Assembly (NCBI RefSeq): GCF_001425835.1
Contig: NZ_LMDP01000002.1
Span: 1,148,828 to 1,212,827, forward strand
From: Afipia sp. Root123D2
GTDB taxonomy: Bacteria; Pseudomonadota; Alphaproteobacteria; Rhizobiales; Xanthobacteraceae
Reading direction: 5' to 3'
DNA length: 64,000 bases
The position numbers and the translations under genes are program-made. The number at the start of each line of letters is the position of its first letter. Within the stretch, counting starts at the first letter, position 1. Below are positions 8,632 through 16,756 of this stretch, in pieces. The notes below the pieces were generated by a model. The model saw only the letters and a program-made list of their open reading frames with translations, was not told where the DNA came from and made no database searches.

Positions 8632-10077
8632 CTATGCCGCGATCTTCACATACTCGAAATCGCCGGGCTTGTTATCGATACCGACCTTCGGTGGCGCGAT
8701 CCAGCCGGCGAACTTGCCCGGCTCATTGATCGGGGTCATCAGCGAGGTGATGAAGTCGCCATCTTCCAGCGATGGCAGATAATCGTTCCGGACCTTTGCC
8801 CACTCGGCATCATTGAGAATGACGCCCTTCGGAGTCGCGTTGATGTTCTTGAACTCACCGATATCGCGATGAAACGCGGTGTGCGGCAGTTCGAGCCGGA
8901 ATTTGACGCCGGCCTTTTCGATGATCTTGTTCCAGCGCTCGACACCCTTCTCGCAATCGAGGGTGTAGTCGTCACGCAGGCGCATGTTGAGCGCCGTCAA
9001 TGCAGGCTCATCGACGAGGGTAATCTTGCCGTCGACCATTTTCAGCACCTTGTAGATGTCGTTCGTCAGGCGGTGGTCGTCGTCGATCTTGGTTTCCTGG
9101 AAACGGCCCTTCAGGCCGGAATTATAGAAATTCGCGGCGTTGGTCGAAACTTCCGAGCCGAACAGATCGAGCGACAGCGAGTAATGCAGGTTCATCTTCT
9201 TTTGCATGGTCGGCAGGTCGATCACGCCGAGTGCGCGAATCTTTTCGACCTCGTAAGGGTCTTCAATACCCGCCGCCTTCATCGCTTCGCAAGTCCGCTG
9301 CAAGGTGCGGCCGACGCCGGTCTCGCCGACGAACATGTGGTGCGCTTCCTCGGTCAGCATGAAGCGGCAAGTGCGGGACAGCGGATCGAAACCGGATTGC
9401 GCGAGGCTCTCAAGCTGCATCTTGCCGTCACGATCGGTGAAGAACGTAAACATGAAGAACGACAGCCAGTCCGGCGTCGCCTCGTTGAACGCGCCGAGCA
9501 TGCGCGGCGCATCCTCGTCGCCCGAGCGGCGGCGCAGCAGATCGTCGGCCTCCTCGCGGCCGTCGCGGCCGAAATACTTCTGCAGCAAGTAGACCATCGC
9601 CCACAGATGACGGCCTTCCTCGACGTTGACCTGAAACAGGTTGCGCATGTCATAGAGCGACGGTGCGGTCTTGCCGAGATGGCGCTGCTGCTCGACCGAA
9701 GCCGGTTCGGTGTCGCCCTGAATGACGACAAGGCGGCGCAGCATCGCGCGGTATTCGCCGGGCACTTCCTGCCATGCCTTCTCGCCCTTGTGCTGGCCGA
9801 AGTTCACCAGCCGCTGCTCATCCTGCGGCGCCAGCAAAACACCCCAGCGATATTCCGGCATCCGCACATAGTCGAATTTCGCCCAGCCCTTCGGATCGAC
9901 GCTGATGGCGGTGCGCAGATAGACCAGCGACTCCTGAAAGCCTTCGGGTCCCATGTCGTTCCACCAGTCGAGATAGCCCGGATGCCAACCCTCAAGAGCT
10001 TTGAGCACCTGACGGTCTTCCGCGAGATTCACGTTGTTGGGAATCTTGGTGGTGTAGTCGACATTCATGACGTTCAT
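8632..10077 (-). CDS. boxB: Benzoyl-CoA 2,3-epoxidase, oxygenase component BoxB
   Basis: Diiron oxygenase of 481 residues that inserts one oxygen atom into benzoyl-CoA to give the 2,3-epoxide. Carboxylate/histidine iron-ligand motifs are visible as EEGRH (about 153-157) and EEAHH (about 243-247). The length agrees with the family (about 470-480). The ATG at 10075-10077 is preceded by AGGGAG at good spacing and is preferred to the longer frame starting at 10098. The order boxC-boxB-boxA on one strand is as expected for the aerobic benzoyl-CoA (box) pathway, where substrates stay CoA-bound. Confidence 0.96.
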   Translation of the reverse strand: MNVMNVDYTTKIPNNVNLAEDRQVLKALEGWHPGYLDWWNDMGPEGFQESLVYLRTAISVDPKGWAKFDYVRMPEYRWGVLLAPQDEQRLVNFGQHKGEKAWQEVPGEYRAMLRRLVVIQGDTEPASVEQQRHLGKTAPSLYDMRNLFQVNVEEGRHLWAMVYLLQKYFGRDGREEADDLLRRRSGDEDAPRMLGAFNEATPDWLSFFMFTFFTDRDGKMQLESLAQSGFDPLSRTCRFMLTEEAHHMFVGETGVGRTLQRTCEAMKAAGIEDPYEVEKIRALGVIDLPTMQKKMNLHYSLSLDLFGSEVSTNAANFYNSGLKGRFQETKIDDDHRLTNDIYKVLKMVDGKITLVDEPALTALNMRLRDDYTLDCEKGVERWNKIIEKAGVKFRLELPHTAFHRDIGEFKNINATPKGVILNDAEWAKVRNDYLPSLEDGDFITSLMTPINEPGKFAGWIAPPKVGIDNKPGDFEYVKIAA

Positions 10078-10145
10078 GGCGTGCTCCCTGATGTGCACTC
10101 GATCTTTGCGTAATGGCGGCCGGCCTCAGGCTGGCATGACGAGAA

Positions 10146-11834
10146 TCAGACTCGCCTCATATCGAACTGCGCCTTGACGCCGGTGCCATAGCGAAGCAAG
10201 GCCCCCTCTTCACCGACAGCATTCGGGCGCTGGAAGATCCAGTTCTGCCAGGCGGTGAGACGGGAGAAGATTTTCGATTCCATGGTTTCGGGACCGACGA
10301 AACGAAGGTTCGCTTCCATGCCGGTCAGGCTGTCCGGTGAGAAGCTCGCGCGCTCTTCGAAGAACACGCGGATCTCATCGTCCCAATCGATGTCATCAAG
10401 CGCGAACGTCACGAGCCCAAGTTCTTCCGCCGCTTCAGCGTCGAGCGCCTCGCCGATCTTTGCCTTCGCCGCATCGTTATCCGACGGATCGGCCTGAAAG
10501 CGCGACTGCAGCCGCGTCAGCCCGTGGCTCATCGGATACGGACCGAAATTGGATTCGGTCAGCACGATCGCGGCGGGCTCGCGGTTCTCGCCCTGCTTTT
10601 CGCCGATCAGCATGTAGGAACGGTCCGCGGCCAGCACGAGTTCAGCCAGCATACCGACGAAGCACGATCCCGGCTCGACCAGCGACACGATGGTGCGCGA
10701 GGTGACGTCGACACGCTTGAGCACGCGCTTCCAGTAGTGACGGATTTCATTGACCAGCCAGTGCGCCTTGTTGGCTTCGAGAAACGCATCATAGGCCATC
10801 ACCCGCGCCCGCTCGCCGTGCGACTTGAACACCAGCATCGCGATTTCGAGTTCGTTGATCCGCAGATGAAGAATCGCGTCGTCGAGTTCGCGCGCCACTT
10901 GCAGCGGCCAGAAATTCGCGCCTTGCACCACAGCGCCTGCGGCATCAGCCGGCGACTCTGTCTCCGGTGCCTGGATCGAGATGGTCGCAATCCGGCCCTC
11001 GCGATTGATATCGACGCTCACGAAGCCATAGCGAATTTCATTGTCGTGGAATTCACGCTGCAATGGCGTCAGTTCGATGCCGGTGCCTTCACCTACGCGC
11101 TTTGACGCGGCCGCGAATTCCTTCGCGCGATCCGCGACGCGGTTCTCCAGCTTCGAATTGGAAACGATCTCGTCGACCAAGCGCCACTGCACCGCGCGCT
11201 TGCCCTTGATGCCTTCCTCGATGGTGCAGAAATAATCGGCATGATCGCGGCGCACCTTGCGCTTGTCGACCACGCGCGTGAGACCGCCGGTGCCCGGCAG
11301 CACCGCGAGCAGCGGCACTTCCGGCAATGCCACCGCCGCCGCGCCGTCGTCGGCCATGATGATGTGATCGGCCGCAAGCGCGAGTTCGTAGCCGCCGCCG
11401 GCCGCCGTGCCGTTGACGACGCAGATGAAACGCTGGCCGGAGTTCTCGCTGGAATCCTCGATGCCGTTGCGGGTCTCGTTGGTGAATTTGCAGAAATTGA
11501 CCTTGTGCGCGTGGGTCGAGCCCGCAAGCATGCGAATGTTGGCGCCGGCGCAGAACACCCGGTTCTTGCCGGAGCGCAGCAGCACCACCTTTATTTCGGG
11601 ATGCTCGAAACGCAGCCGCTGGACGGCATCGGCCAGTTCAATATCGACGCCGAGGTCGTAGGAATTGAGCTTGAGTTGGTAGCCTTCGAACAGGCCGCCA
11701 TCTTCATCGACATCCATGGTCAATGTCGCGACGTCACCTGCGACATCGAGCTTCCAGTGCCGATACCGCGACGCATCGGTCTGGAAATCGATGTAGGTCG
11801 CCTGATTGGCAAGTTTGCGATCTTCGGCAGCCAT
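10146..11834 (-). CDS. boxC: 2,3-epoxybenzoyl-CoA dihydrolase BoxC
   Basis: Ring-opening enzyme (562 residues) of the box pathway. It uses two waters to convert 2,3-epoxybenzoyl-CoA to 3,4-dehydroadipyl-CoA semialdehyde and formate. It is a fusion of two enoyl-CoA-hydratase-like halves. The first half shows the oxyanion-hole region (KNRVFCAGANIRML near residue 90) and the glycine-rich VNGTAAGGGYELALAADH near residue 140. The second half begins near residue 280. The length matches known BoxC. Two TGCA-N6-TGCA sites lie immediately upstream, so it may have its own regulated promoter in addition to read-through from bclA and the hydrolase gene. Confidence 0.96.
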   Translation of the reverse strand: MAAEDRKLANQATYIDFQTDASRYRHWKLDVAGDVATLTMDVDEDGGLFEGYQLKLNSYDLGVDIELADAVQRLRFEHPEIKVVLLRSGKNRVFCAGANIRMLAGSTHAHKVNFCKFTNETRNGIEDSSENSGQRFICVVNGTAAGGGYELALAADHIIMADDGAAAVALPEVPLLAVLPGTGGLTRVVDKRKVRRDHADYFCTIEEGIKGKRAVQWRLVDEIVSNSKLENRVADRAKEFAAASKRVGEGTGIELTPLQREFHDNEIRYGFVSVDINREGRIATISIQAPETESPADAAGAVVQGANFWPLQVARELDDAILHLRINELEIAMLVFKSHGERARVMAYDAFLEANKAHWLVNEIRHYWKRVLKRVDVTSRTIVSLVEPGSCFVGMLAELVLAADRSYMLIGEKQGENREPAAIVLTESNFGPYPMSHGLTRLQSRFQADPSDNDAAKAKIGEALDAEAAEELGLVTFALDDIDWDDEIRVFFEERASFSPDSLTGMEANLRFVGPETMESKIFSRLTAWQNWIFQRPNAVGEEGALLRYGTGVKAQFDMRRV

Positions 11835-11867
11835 GGCACCCTGAATTCAGCTAGCTGGATAATTTCC

Positions 11868-11881
11868 TGCAAAATAATGCA
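11868..11881. promoter_or_regulatory. Candidate BoxR operator, TGCA-N6-TGCA (site A)
   Basis: TGCAAAATAATGCA lies 34 bases before the boxC start. Its 11-base part AAAATAATGCA recurs exactly at 22911-22921 ahead of the feruloyl-CoA-synthetase-like gene. TGCA half-sites are the reported recognition element of the related BzdR/BoxR regulators of Azoarcus. Assignment to BoxR here is inference. Confidence 0.6.
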
Positions 11882-11917
11882 TGAAATTGGCAAAGTCCAG
11901 TGATTACGATGAAAAGA

Positions 11918-11931
11918 TGCATTTTATTGCA
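11918..11931. promoter_or_regulatory. Candidate BoxR operator, TGCA-N6-TGCA (site B)
   Basis: TGCATTTTATTGCA begins exactly 50 bases after site A in the same boxC upstream region and closely resembles the reverse strand of site A (TGCATTATTTTGCA). Two sites five helical turns apart would suit looping or cooperative binding of a dimeric repressor. Confidence 0.6.
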
Positions 11932-11933
11932 TA

Positions 11934-12755
11934 TCAAGCAGCGCGGCTTAGCAGGCCTTCGCCGTGGGTCGCCAGCAACCTGTTGGCGAAATCCGCTGCC
12001 GCTTTCAGCGTCGCATCCGGCGCATCGCGATGCGGCGAATGACCCGCGCCCGCGATGAGCGACACATCGACCGGGCAGTAGCACTCTTCCTCGGCGATCT
12101 CGATCTGCCGCACCGTGCCGTAGTGATCGTCCTCATCCTGGATGATGGCGACCGGCACCCGCAGATAGGCAAGCGACTCGATGATGTCCCAATCACGGAA
12201 CGCCGGATCGAGCCACGCATCGTTCCAGCCACGGAACGCGTTGTCGACATCGCTGTGCCAGCGCGCGAGTTTCGCTTTCAGGTCGGTCGTGGCGTAGGCC
12301 TGCCCGATCTCGGCAACCGATTTTACCGAGATGTCCTCGACCACGAAATGCGGCGCGATCAGCACCAGTCCGCGCACGCGATGATCCTGCACGCCGCCGG
12401 CATAGATGGTCGCGATTGACGCGCCGTCGGAATGGCCGAGCAACAATCCACGACGAAAGCCGATCGCATCTAGAATCTTCGGCAACACGTCGAGTGCCTC
12501 GTCATGCATGTAGCTGACCGGCCGCGGCAGTTCGGCCTTCGACGACGTGCCATATCCGGCACGTGAATAGACGAACACGCCGGCGCCGGTCGCCGCCTGC
12601 AGCTTGTCGGGGAAATCGCCCCACAGGCCCACACAGCCGAGACCTTCATGCAGCATCACGATGGTCGGCGCCTGATCCGGCGTTGGCCCGATCATGCGGT
12701 ATTCGAGACCGCTGGAGTCGATGGAAAGTGTGCCGGAGGACTGGAGAATGGACAT
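11934..12755 (-). CDS. Alpha/beta-hydrolase of the benzoate cluster
   Basis: A 273-residue alpha/beta-hydrolase. The nucleophile elbow is LLGHSDGAS (Ser about 108), the oxyanion strand is MLHEGLGCVGLW, the acid region is IIQDEDDHYG, and the catalytic histidine lies in GAGHSPHRDAP. The ATG at 12753-12755 (MSILQSSGTL) was chosen because the longer frame upstream overlaps bclA and has no family character. It sits between bclA and boxC in the same run. Similar hydrolases occur in other box clusters and resemble 3-oxoadipate enol-lactonases. A thioesterase or lactonase clearing dead-end CoA intermediates is a plausible role, not proven. Confidence 0.85.
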   Translation of the reverse strand: MSILQSSGTLSIDSSGLEYRMIGPTPDQAPTIVMLHEGLGCVGLWGDFPDKLQAATGAGVFVYSRAGYGTSSKAELPRPVSYMHDEALDVLPKILDAIGFRRGLLLGHSDGASIATIYAGGVQDHRVRGLVLIAPHFVVEDISVKSVAEIGQAYATTDLKAKLARWHSDVDNAFRGWNDAWLDPAFRDWDIIESLAYLRVPVAIIQDEDDHYGTVRQIEIAEEECYCPVDVSLIAGAGHSPHRDAPDATLKAAADFANRLLATHGEGLLSRAA

Positions 12756-12791
12756 GTGTTCGATCCCTACGCGCGGTTGCTGAATGTCAGT

Positions 12792-12805
12792 TGCAGCATT
12801 ATGCA
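12792..12805. promoter_or_regulatory. Candidate BoxR operator, TGCA-N6-TGCA (site C)
   Basis: TGCAGCATTATGCA overlaps the bclA stop codon and lies 37 bases before the hydrolase start. It has the same half-sites and spacing as sites A, B and D. An internal promoter for the hydrolase gene, or a roadblock within the operon, is possible. Confidence 0.5.
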
Positions 12806-14349
12806 CTCGTCGCATCGCGCAGCTTGAAGCGCTGGATTTTTCCCGTCGCCGTTTTCGGCAATGCTTCGACAACCTCGATCCAGCGCGGATATTTCCACGG
12901 TCCGATCTTCTGCTTGACGTGTTCCTTCAGCGCGCCATCGAGGTTCGCCATATCGGTGCCCGCCCTCAGCACCAGATATGCTTTCGGCTTCAGCAAGCCC
13001 TCACTGTCCGCCGCGGGCACGACTGCCGCCTCCAGCACAGCCGGATGTGCAATCAACGCGCTTTCGACTTCGAACGGCGACACCCAGATGCCCGACACCT
13101 TGAACATGTCGTCCGAGCGGCCGCAGTAGGTATAACGACCTTCGGCATCGCGGGTGTATTTGTCACCGGTGCGGGTCCAACCGCCCTCGAATGTCTGACG
13201 ACTCTTGCTGCGCTGGTTCCAGTAGCCCTCACCCGCCGACGGTGCATTGACGATCAGCTCGCCGACTTCGCCATCGGGCACGTCCGCGCCGTTTTCGTTG
13301 ACGAGGCGCACGTCATAACCCGGCACCGGCTTTCCCGACGTGCCGTACTTGATGTCACCCGGCGCGTTGGAAAGAAAGATGTGCAGCAGTTCGGTCGAGC
13401 CGACACCATCGAGAATGTCGACACCGAACCGGTCTTTCCAGCTTTGGCCGACCAGTTCCGGCAACGCCTCGCCGGCCGACGTGCACACGCGCAAACGCTT
13501 CGTGCGCGGCTGGCTCTTGTATGTCTCATCGTTGAGCATTGCGGCGAACAGCGTCGGTACACCGAAGAAGATGCTGGGATCATGCCTGGCGATGAGATCG
13601 AACATCACCGCGGGCGTCGGCCGTTCGGGATTGAGAATCGTGGTCGCGCCCACCGACATCGGGAAGGTCAGCGCGTTGCCGAGACCGTAGGCGAAGAACA
13701 GCTTCGCCGCCGACAGACCGACATCATCCTCGCGAATGCCGAGCACCTGTTTGGCGTACGTCTCTGCTGTCGCCTCGAGATTGGAGTGCAGATGGCGCAC
13801 GCCCTTCGGCATCCCGGTCGAGCCCGACGAATAAAGCCAGAATGCCGGTTCGTCCGGATGGGTCGCTGCGGTCTCGGACTGATCGGATTCCTTTGCCAAC
13901 TCATCGCTGAATTTCAAATGGCCTTGCGCATCGCCGCCCGACACCACGACATGCTGCAAATCCGGCATCCGGCCGAGCACGTCCTTCACTACCGGCAGCA
14001 ACGCCGCGGAGACGAACAGCACCCGTGCGCGGCAATCCGCCAGCACATAAGCATATTGTTCAGTGGTCAGCAGCGTGTTGAGCGGCACCGGAACGACACC
14101 GGCGCGGATTGCACCGAGGAACACGACCGGAAAATCAATCGTGTCGAGCATCATCATCGCGATGCGCTCTTCGCGATGGATCCCAAGCCGCTTCAGGAGA
14201 TTAGCGAGGCGGCGGGTTTGCGTCTGCAATTCGCCGTAAGTGATTTCGGAAACCGGATCCTTGAAAACAACCTTGGCACCGCGCCCCTGATCCACATTGC
14301 GGTCGAGCAGATAGGTCACGGCATTGTAGTGGTTCGGTGAATCGCTCAT
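12799..14349 (-). CDS. bclA: Benzoate-CoA ligase
   Basis: ATP-dependent ligase of 516 residues that activates benzoate to benzoyl-CoA, the first step of the box pathway. ANL-superfamily motifs are clear: YSSGSTGMPKGV (P-loop, about 164-175), GVGSTELLHIF, TGDKYTRDAEGRY, and the C-terminal catalytic-lysine region KTATGKIQRFKLR. The NHYNAVTYLLDRN N-terminus is typical of benzoate-CoA ligases. The start is uncertain: ATG at 14347-14349 (MSDSPNHYNA) fits homologues, while an in-frame ATG at 14371-14373 abuts a GGAGG sequence. It heads the leftward operon and is divergent from boxR. Confidence 0.93.
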   Translation of the reverse strand: MSDSPNHYNAVTYLLDRNVDQGRGAKVVFKDPVSEITYGELQTQTRRLANLLKRLGIHREERIAMMMLDTIDFPVVFLGAIRAGVVPVPLNTLLTTEQYAYVLADCRARVLFVSAALLPVVKDVLGRMPDLQHVVVSGGDAQGHLKFSDELAKESDQSETAATHPDEPAFWLYSSGSTGMPKGVRHLHSNLEATAETYAKQVLGIREDDVGLSAAKLFFAYGLGNALTFPMSVGATTILNPERPTPAVMFDLIARHDPSIFFGVPTLFAAMLNDETYKSQPRTKRLRVCTSAGEALPELVGQSWKDRFGVDILDGVGSTELLHIFLSNAPGDIKYGTSGKPVPGYDVRLVNENGADVPDGEVGELIVNAPSAGEGYWNQRSKSRQTFEGGWTRTGDKYTRDAEGRYTYCGRSDDMFKVSGIWVSPFEVESALIAHPAVLEAAVVPAADSEGLLKPKAYLVLRAGTDMANLDGALKEHVKQKIGPWKYPRWIEVVEALPKTATGKIQRFKLRDATSA

Positions 14350-14420
14350 GGTTTCCGCCCTTGAGCGAAACATCCTCCGTCATCGTCGAGCCGCACGATG
14401 TCCCTCCCATAGTCTTTTTA

Positions 14421-14432
14421 GAATTATAATTC
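14421..14432. promoter_or_regulatory. Palindrome with TATAAT on both strands in the bclA-boxR divergent region
   Basis: GAATTATAATTC is a perfect 12-bp palindrome in the AT-rich centre of the 174-base divergent region, with TATAAT readable on both strands. Nearly the same sequence (GAATTATAATGC) occurs at 22951-22962, upstream of the feruloyl-CoA-synthetase-like gene. It probably marks promoter -10 elements and/or a degenerate BoxR half-site. A TTGACA on the minus strand (14463-14458) is a possible -35, but the spacing to TATAAT is too long (29), so the exact promoter is unresolved. Confidence 0.5.
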
Positions 14433-14523
14433 ATATAAAGTCACCGCCTGAACTTGCTGTCAATCCTTTCCGGCATTATGTTTCAGGTTACCGCAGCGGC
14501 CCAAAACTGGACCTCCATCGCGC

Positions 14524-15426
14524 ATGACCGAACAGCCAGAGCCTGAAGACGAATTTCTCGATCAGCTTGGCCAGCGGGTGCGAACCATGCGCGGGTTGCG
14601 CGGGATGTCGCGCAAGGTGCTGGCGCGGGTCTCGGGGATTTCGGAGCGCTACATCGCCCAACTCGAAAGCGGCAAAGGCAACGTCTCGATCGTGCTGCTG
14701 CGCCGGGTGGCTGTGGCGCTCGGCGCCCATATCGAGGATCTGATTCCGACCGCCGACATCGCGCCTGACTGGCTGGTGATCCGCGACCTGATGCGCAAGG
14801 CGACGCCGCACCAGATCGCGCAGGCCAAGGATGTGCTGTCCGCTTCGACCTCGCACGAGCATCCCGCGTTCGCCGGCGTCGCCCTGATCGGATTGCGCGG
14901 CGCGGGCAAATCAACGCTGGGCAAATTTCTGGCACAGAAGATCGGCTGGACCTTCGTCGAATTGAACAAGGAGATCGAACGGCTGAACGGCATCTCGGTC
15001 GCCGAGATCATGGCGCTCTACGGCCAAGAAGGTTTCCGCCGCATGGAGCAGACCGCGCTGACACAGGTGATGGCCAGCAAGGAGCCGATGGTTCTCGCGA
15101 CCGGCGGCAGTATCGTGTCCGAACCGGTGACGTTCGACTTGCTGCTATCGTCATTCTACACGGTCTGGCTGCGCGCCAAACCCGAAGAACACATGGCGCG
15201 CGTGCGCAAGCAGGGCGACATGAGGCCAATGGAAAGCGATCGCTCCGACATGCACGAGTTGCGCACGATCCTGCTCAGCCGCGAGCCGCTTTATGCGCGC
15301 GCGGCCGCGCAGGTCGATACCGCAGGGCTGACCGTCGAGGAAGCGGCCGCCCGGCTGATCGATACGGTCCAGCCGGTTCTCGCCGAAGCCGGCGACGCTC
15401 CCATCCGCGCCGCCCGCGCGCGATGA
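14524..15426 (+). CDS. boxR: BoxR/BzdR-family transcriptional regulator (XRE HTH fused to shikimate-kinase-like domain)
   Basis: Benzoyl-CoA-responsive regulator of 300 residues. An XRE helix-turn-helix (about 16-72, with ISERYIAQLESGKGNVS) is joined by a linker to a shikimate-kinase-like domain (about 117-285). The P-loop GLRGAGKST (about 123-131) is intact. The substrate-binding DxD of true shikimate kinases is replaced by VELNKE, and the glycine triad reads ATGGS, so a ligand-sensing role instead of catalysis fits. Family knowledge: BzdR and BoxR repress in the absence of benzoyl-CoA and bind TGCA-containing repeats. It is divergent from bclA and overlaps the next gene by four bases. Confidence 0.94.
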   Translation: MTEQPEPEDEFLDQLGQRVRTMRGLRGMSRKVLARVSGISERYIAQLESGKGNVSIVLLRRVAVALGAHIEDLIPTADIAPDWLVIRDLMRKATPHQIAQAKDVLSASTSHEHPAFAGVALIGLRGAGKSTLGKFLAQKIGWTFVELNKEIERLNGISVAEIMALYGQEGFRRMEQTALTQVMASKEPMVLATGGSIVSEPVTFDLLLSSFYTVWLRAKPEEHMARVRKQGDMRPMESDRSDMHELRTILLSREPLYARAAAQVDTAGLTVEEAAARLIDTVQPVLAEAGDAPIRAARAR

Positions 15427-15938
15427 CGACGACCTCGCTGAGCGACGTGCTGCACGCGCGTGGACGGGACGCGCGCGGAATCATTGCGATCCGCAATACG
15501 CTCCACCCCGAAGACGCCTGCGATGCCTTCCGCACCATGGACGACGTCGCGCGCGCGGGCGCGCTGCCGATGCTCGACCGGATGCAGGACGGCCCGCTGA
15601 TCGAGCATGACACGCTGGTGCTGTCGTTCATGGCTCTGCCGGGTGGCCGCGCGAAGCTGACAGGCTTCCGCCGTTTCATGATGCGGCGGCAGGGCGTGGT
15701 CCCCGGCGACATCGTCTACGATTACGAGGCGGCGCATTTGCTGCACAGCTTCATCGCCCGCGCGGCGGAGCCGGTGTTCTATGATGCCATCGACGAGGAC
15801 GGTCTCGACGATCTGATCGGACAACTGGTGATCGAATGGCCTGAACCATTCACACCACACATCCGCACGGCCTGCGATTCGATGTTGAAAGTCGTTGGCG
15901 CAGAGGCGGTTCTGACGACGCAAGTTTGCGCAACTTAA
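15423..15938 (+). CDS. Conserved-looking protein of unknown function coupled to boxR
   Basis: Soluble protein of 171 residues, mixed alpha/beta by composition, with no signal peptide or membrane segment. I do not recognise a family. Notable stretches are RMQDGPLIEHDTLVLSFMA (about 55-73) and GDIVYDYEAAHLLHSF (about 95-110), rich in Asp, Glu and His. The start overlaps the boxR stop (ATGA), indicating translational coupling to the regulator. Its codon usage and frame look genuine, since the ATGA junction and the repeat after its stop delimit it cleanly. A role in benzoyl-CoA metabolism or signalling is inferred from position only. Confidence 0.7.
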   Translation: MTTTSLSDVLHARGRDARGIIAIRNTLHPEDACDAFRTMDDVARAGALPMLDRMQDGPLIEHDTLVLSFMALPGGRAKLTGFRRFMMRRQGVVPGDIVYDYEAAHLLHSFIARAAEPVFYDAIDEDGLDDLIGQLVIEWPEPFTPHIRTACDSMLKVVGAEAVLTTQVCAT

Positions 15939-15945
15939 TTTTCCC

Positions 15946-16030
15946 CGTCATGGCCCGGCCCTGTGCCGGGCATCCACGCCTTACGTTTTACAACTAAAAC
16001 GTGGATGGCCGGGTCAAGCCCGGCCATGAC
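15946..16030. repeat. Palindromic repeat between convergent genes
   Basis: The outer arms GTCATGGCCCGGC and GCCCGGCCATGAC enclose ATCCACGCCTTACGTTT and its complement, forming one long hairpin. It fills the space between the 171-residue gene and livF and could serve as a bidirectional terminator. It is one of many copies of the family in this window. Confidence 0.75.
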
Positions 16031-16045
16031 AACTCATATCCATCG

Positions 16046-16756
16046 TCAGACCCCCAGATGCTTTTCAAGCAACTCCGGATTCGCTGACAACTCCGCCGGC
16101 TTGCCGTCGAACACCACGGTGCCTTTCGACAGCAGCACCGCGCGATCGGCGATCTTCGACAGGCTTCTGAAATCCTTGTCGACCACGATGGTGGCGACGC
16201 CTTCGCTGCGAATGATGTCGAGCGTGCGCCAGATATCCTGCGCCACCAGCGGCGCGAGACCTTCGGTCGCCTCGTCGATCAGGATCAAGTCAGGATTGGT
16301 CATCAGCGCGCGGCCGACCGTCAGCATCTGCTGCTCACCGCCTGACAACTGATGACCGCCGTTGGTGCGGCGTGCATGGAGGCGCGGAAACAGTTCATAG
16401 ATGCGATCGAGCGTCCAGCGCGCACGGCCGTCGCGACCCGGCCGCGCCGCCATCACCAGATTTTCGACCACCGATAGCGACCCGAAAATGCCACGTCCTT
16501 CCGGCACCAGCGCGACGCCGGCGCGTGCGATATCTTCGGGCGCGGCACCTGCGATGTTGCGATCGGCGAATGTCACATGGCCACGGCAATCCGCGACAAG
16601 TCCCATCAATGAGCGCAGCAGCGTGGTCTTGCCCATGCCGTTGCGGCCAAGCAGCGCAAGCTGTTCGCCGCGCGCGACAGTAAGATCGATGCCGTGCAGC
16701 ACCTGACTCGCGCCGTAGAACGCCTCGAGCCGCTCGACTGTGAGAAGCGCGGTCAC
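16046..16756 (-). CDS. livF: Branched-chain-type ABC transporter ATP-binding protein LivF
   Basis: ATPase subunit of 236 residues. Walker A is GRNGMGKTT (about 37-45), the signature is LSGGEQQML, and Walker B is DLILIDEATEGLAP. Length and motifs are typical of LivF. It starts at GTG 16754-16756, overlapping the livG stop by four bases. It is last in the leftward run that begins with the ligase gene at 22.9 kb. Liv-type systems near aromatic-acid genes often import aromatic acids instead of leucine, which is the likely job here (inferred). Confidence 0.94.
   Translation of the reverse strand: MTALLTVERLEAFYGASQVLHGIDLTVARGEQLALLGRNGMGKTTLLRSLMGLVADCRGHVTFADRNIAGAAPEDIARAGVALVPEGRGIFGSLSVVENLVMAARPGRDGRARWTLDRIYELFPRLHARRTNGGHQLSGGEQQMLTVGRALMTNPDLILIDEATEGLAPLVAQDIWRTLDIIRSEGVATIVVDKDFRSLSKIADRAVLLSKGTVVFDGKPAELSANPELLEKHLGV

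Noticed and set aside
12784-14340. Plus-strand open frame of 518 codons opposite bclA
   Set aside because: Shadow of bclA, which has all ligase motifs.
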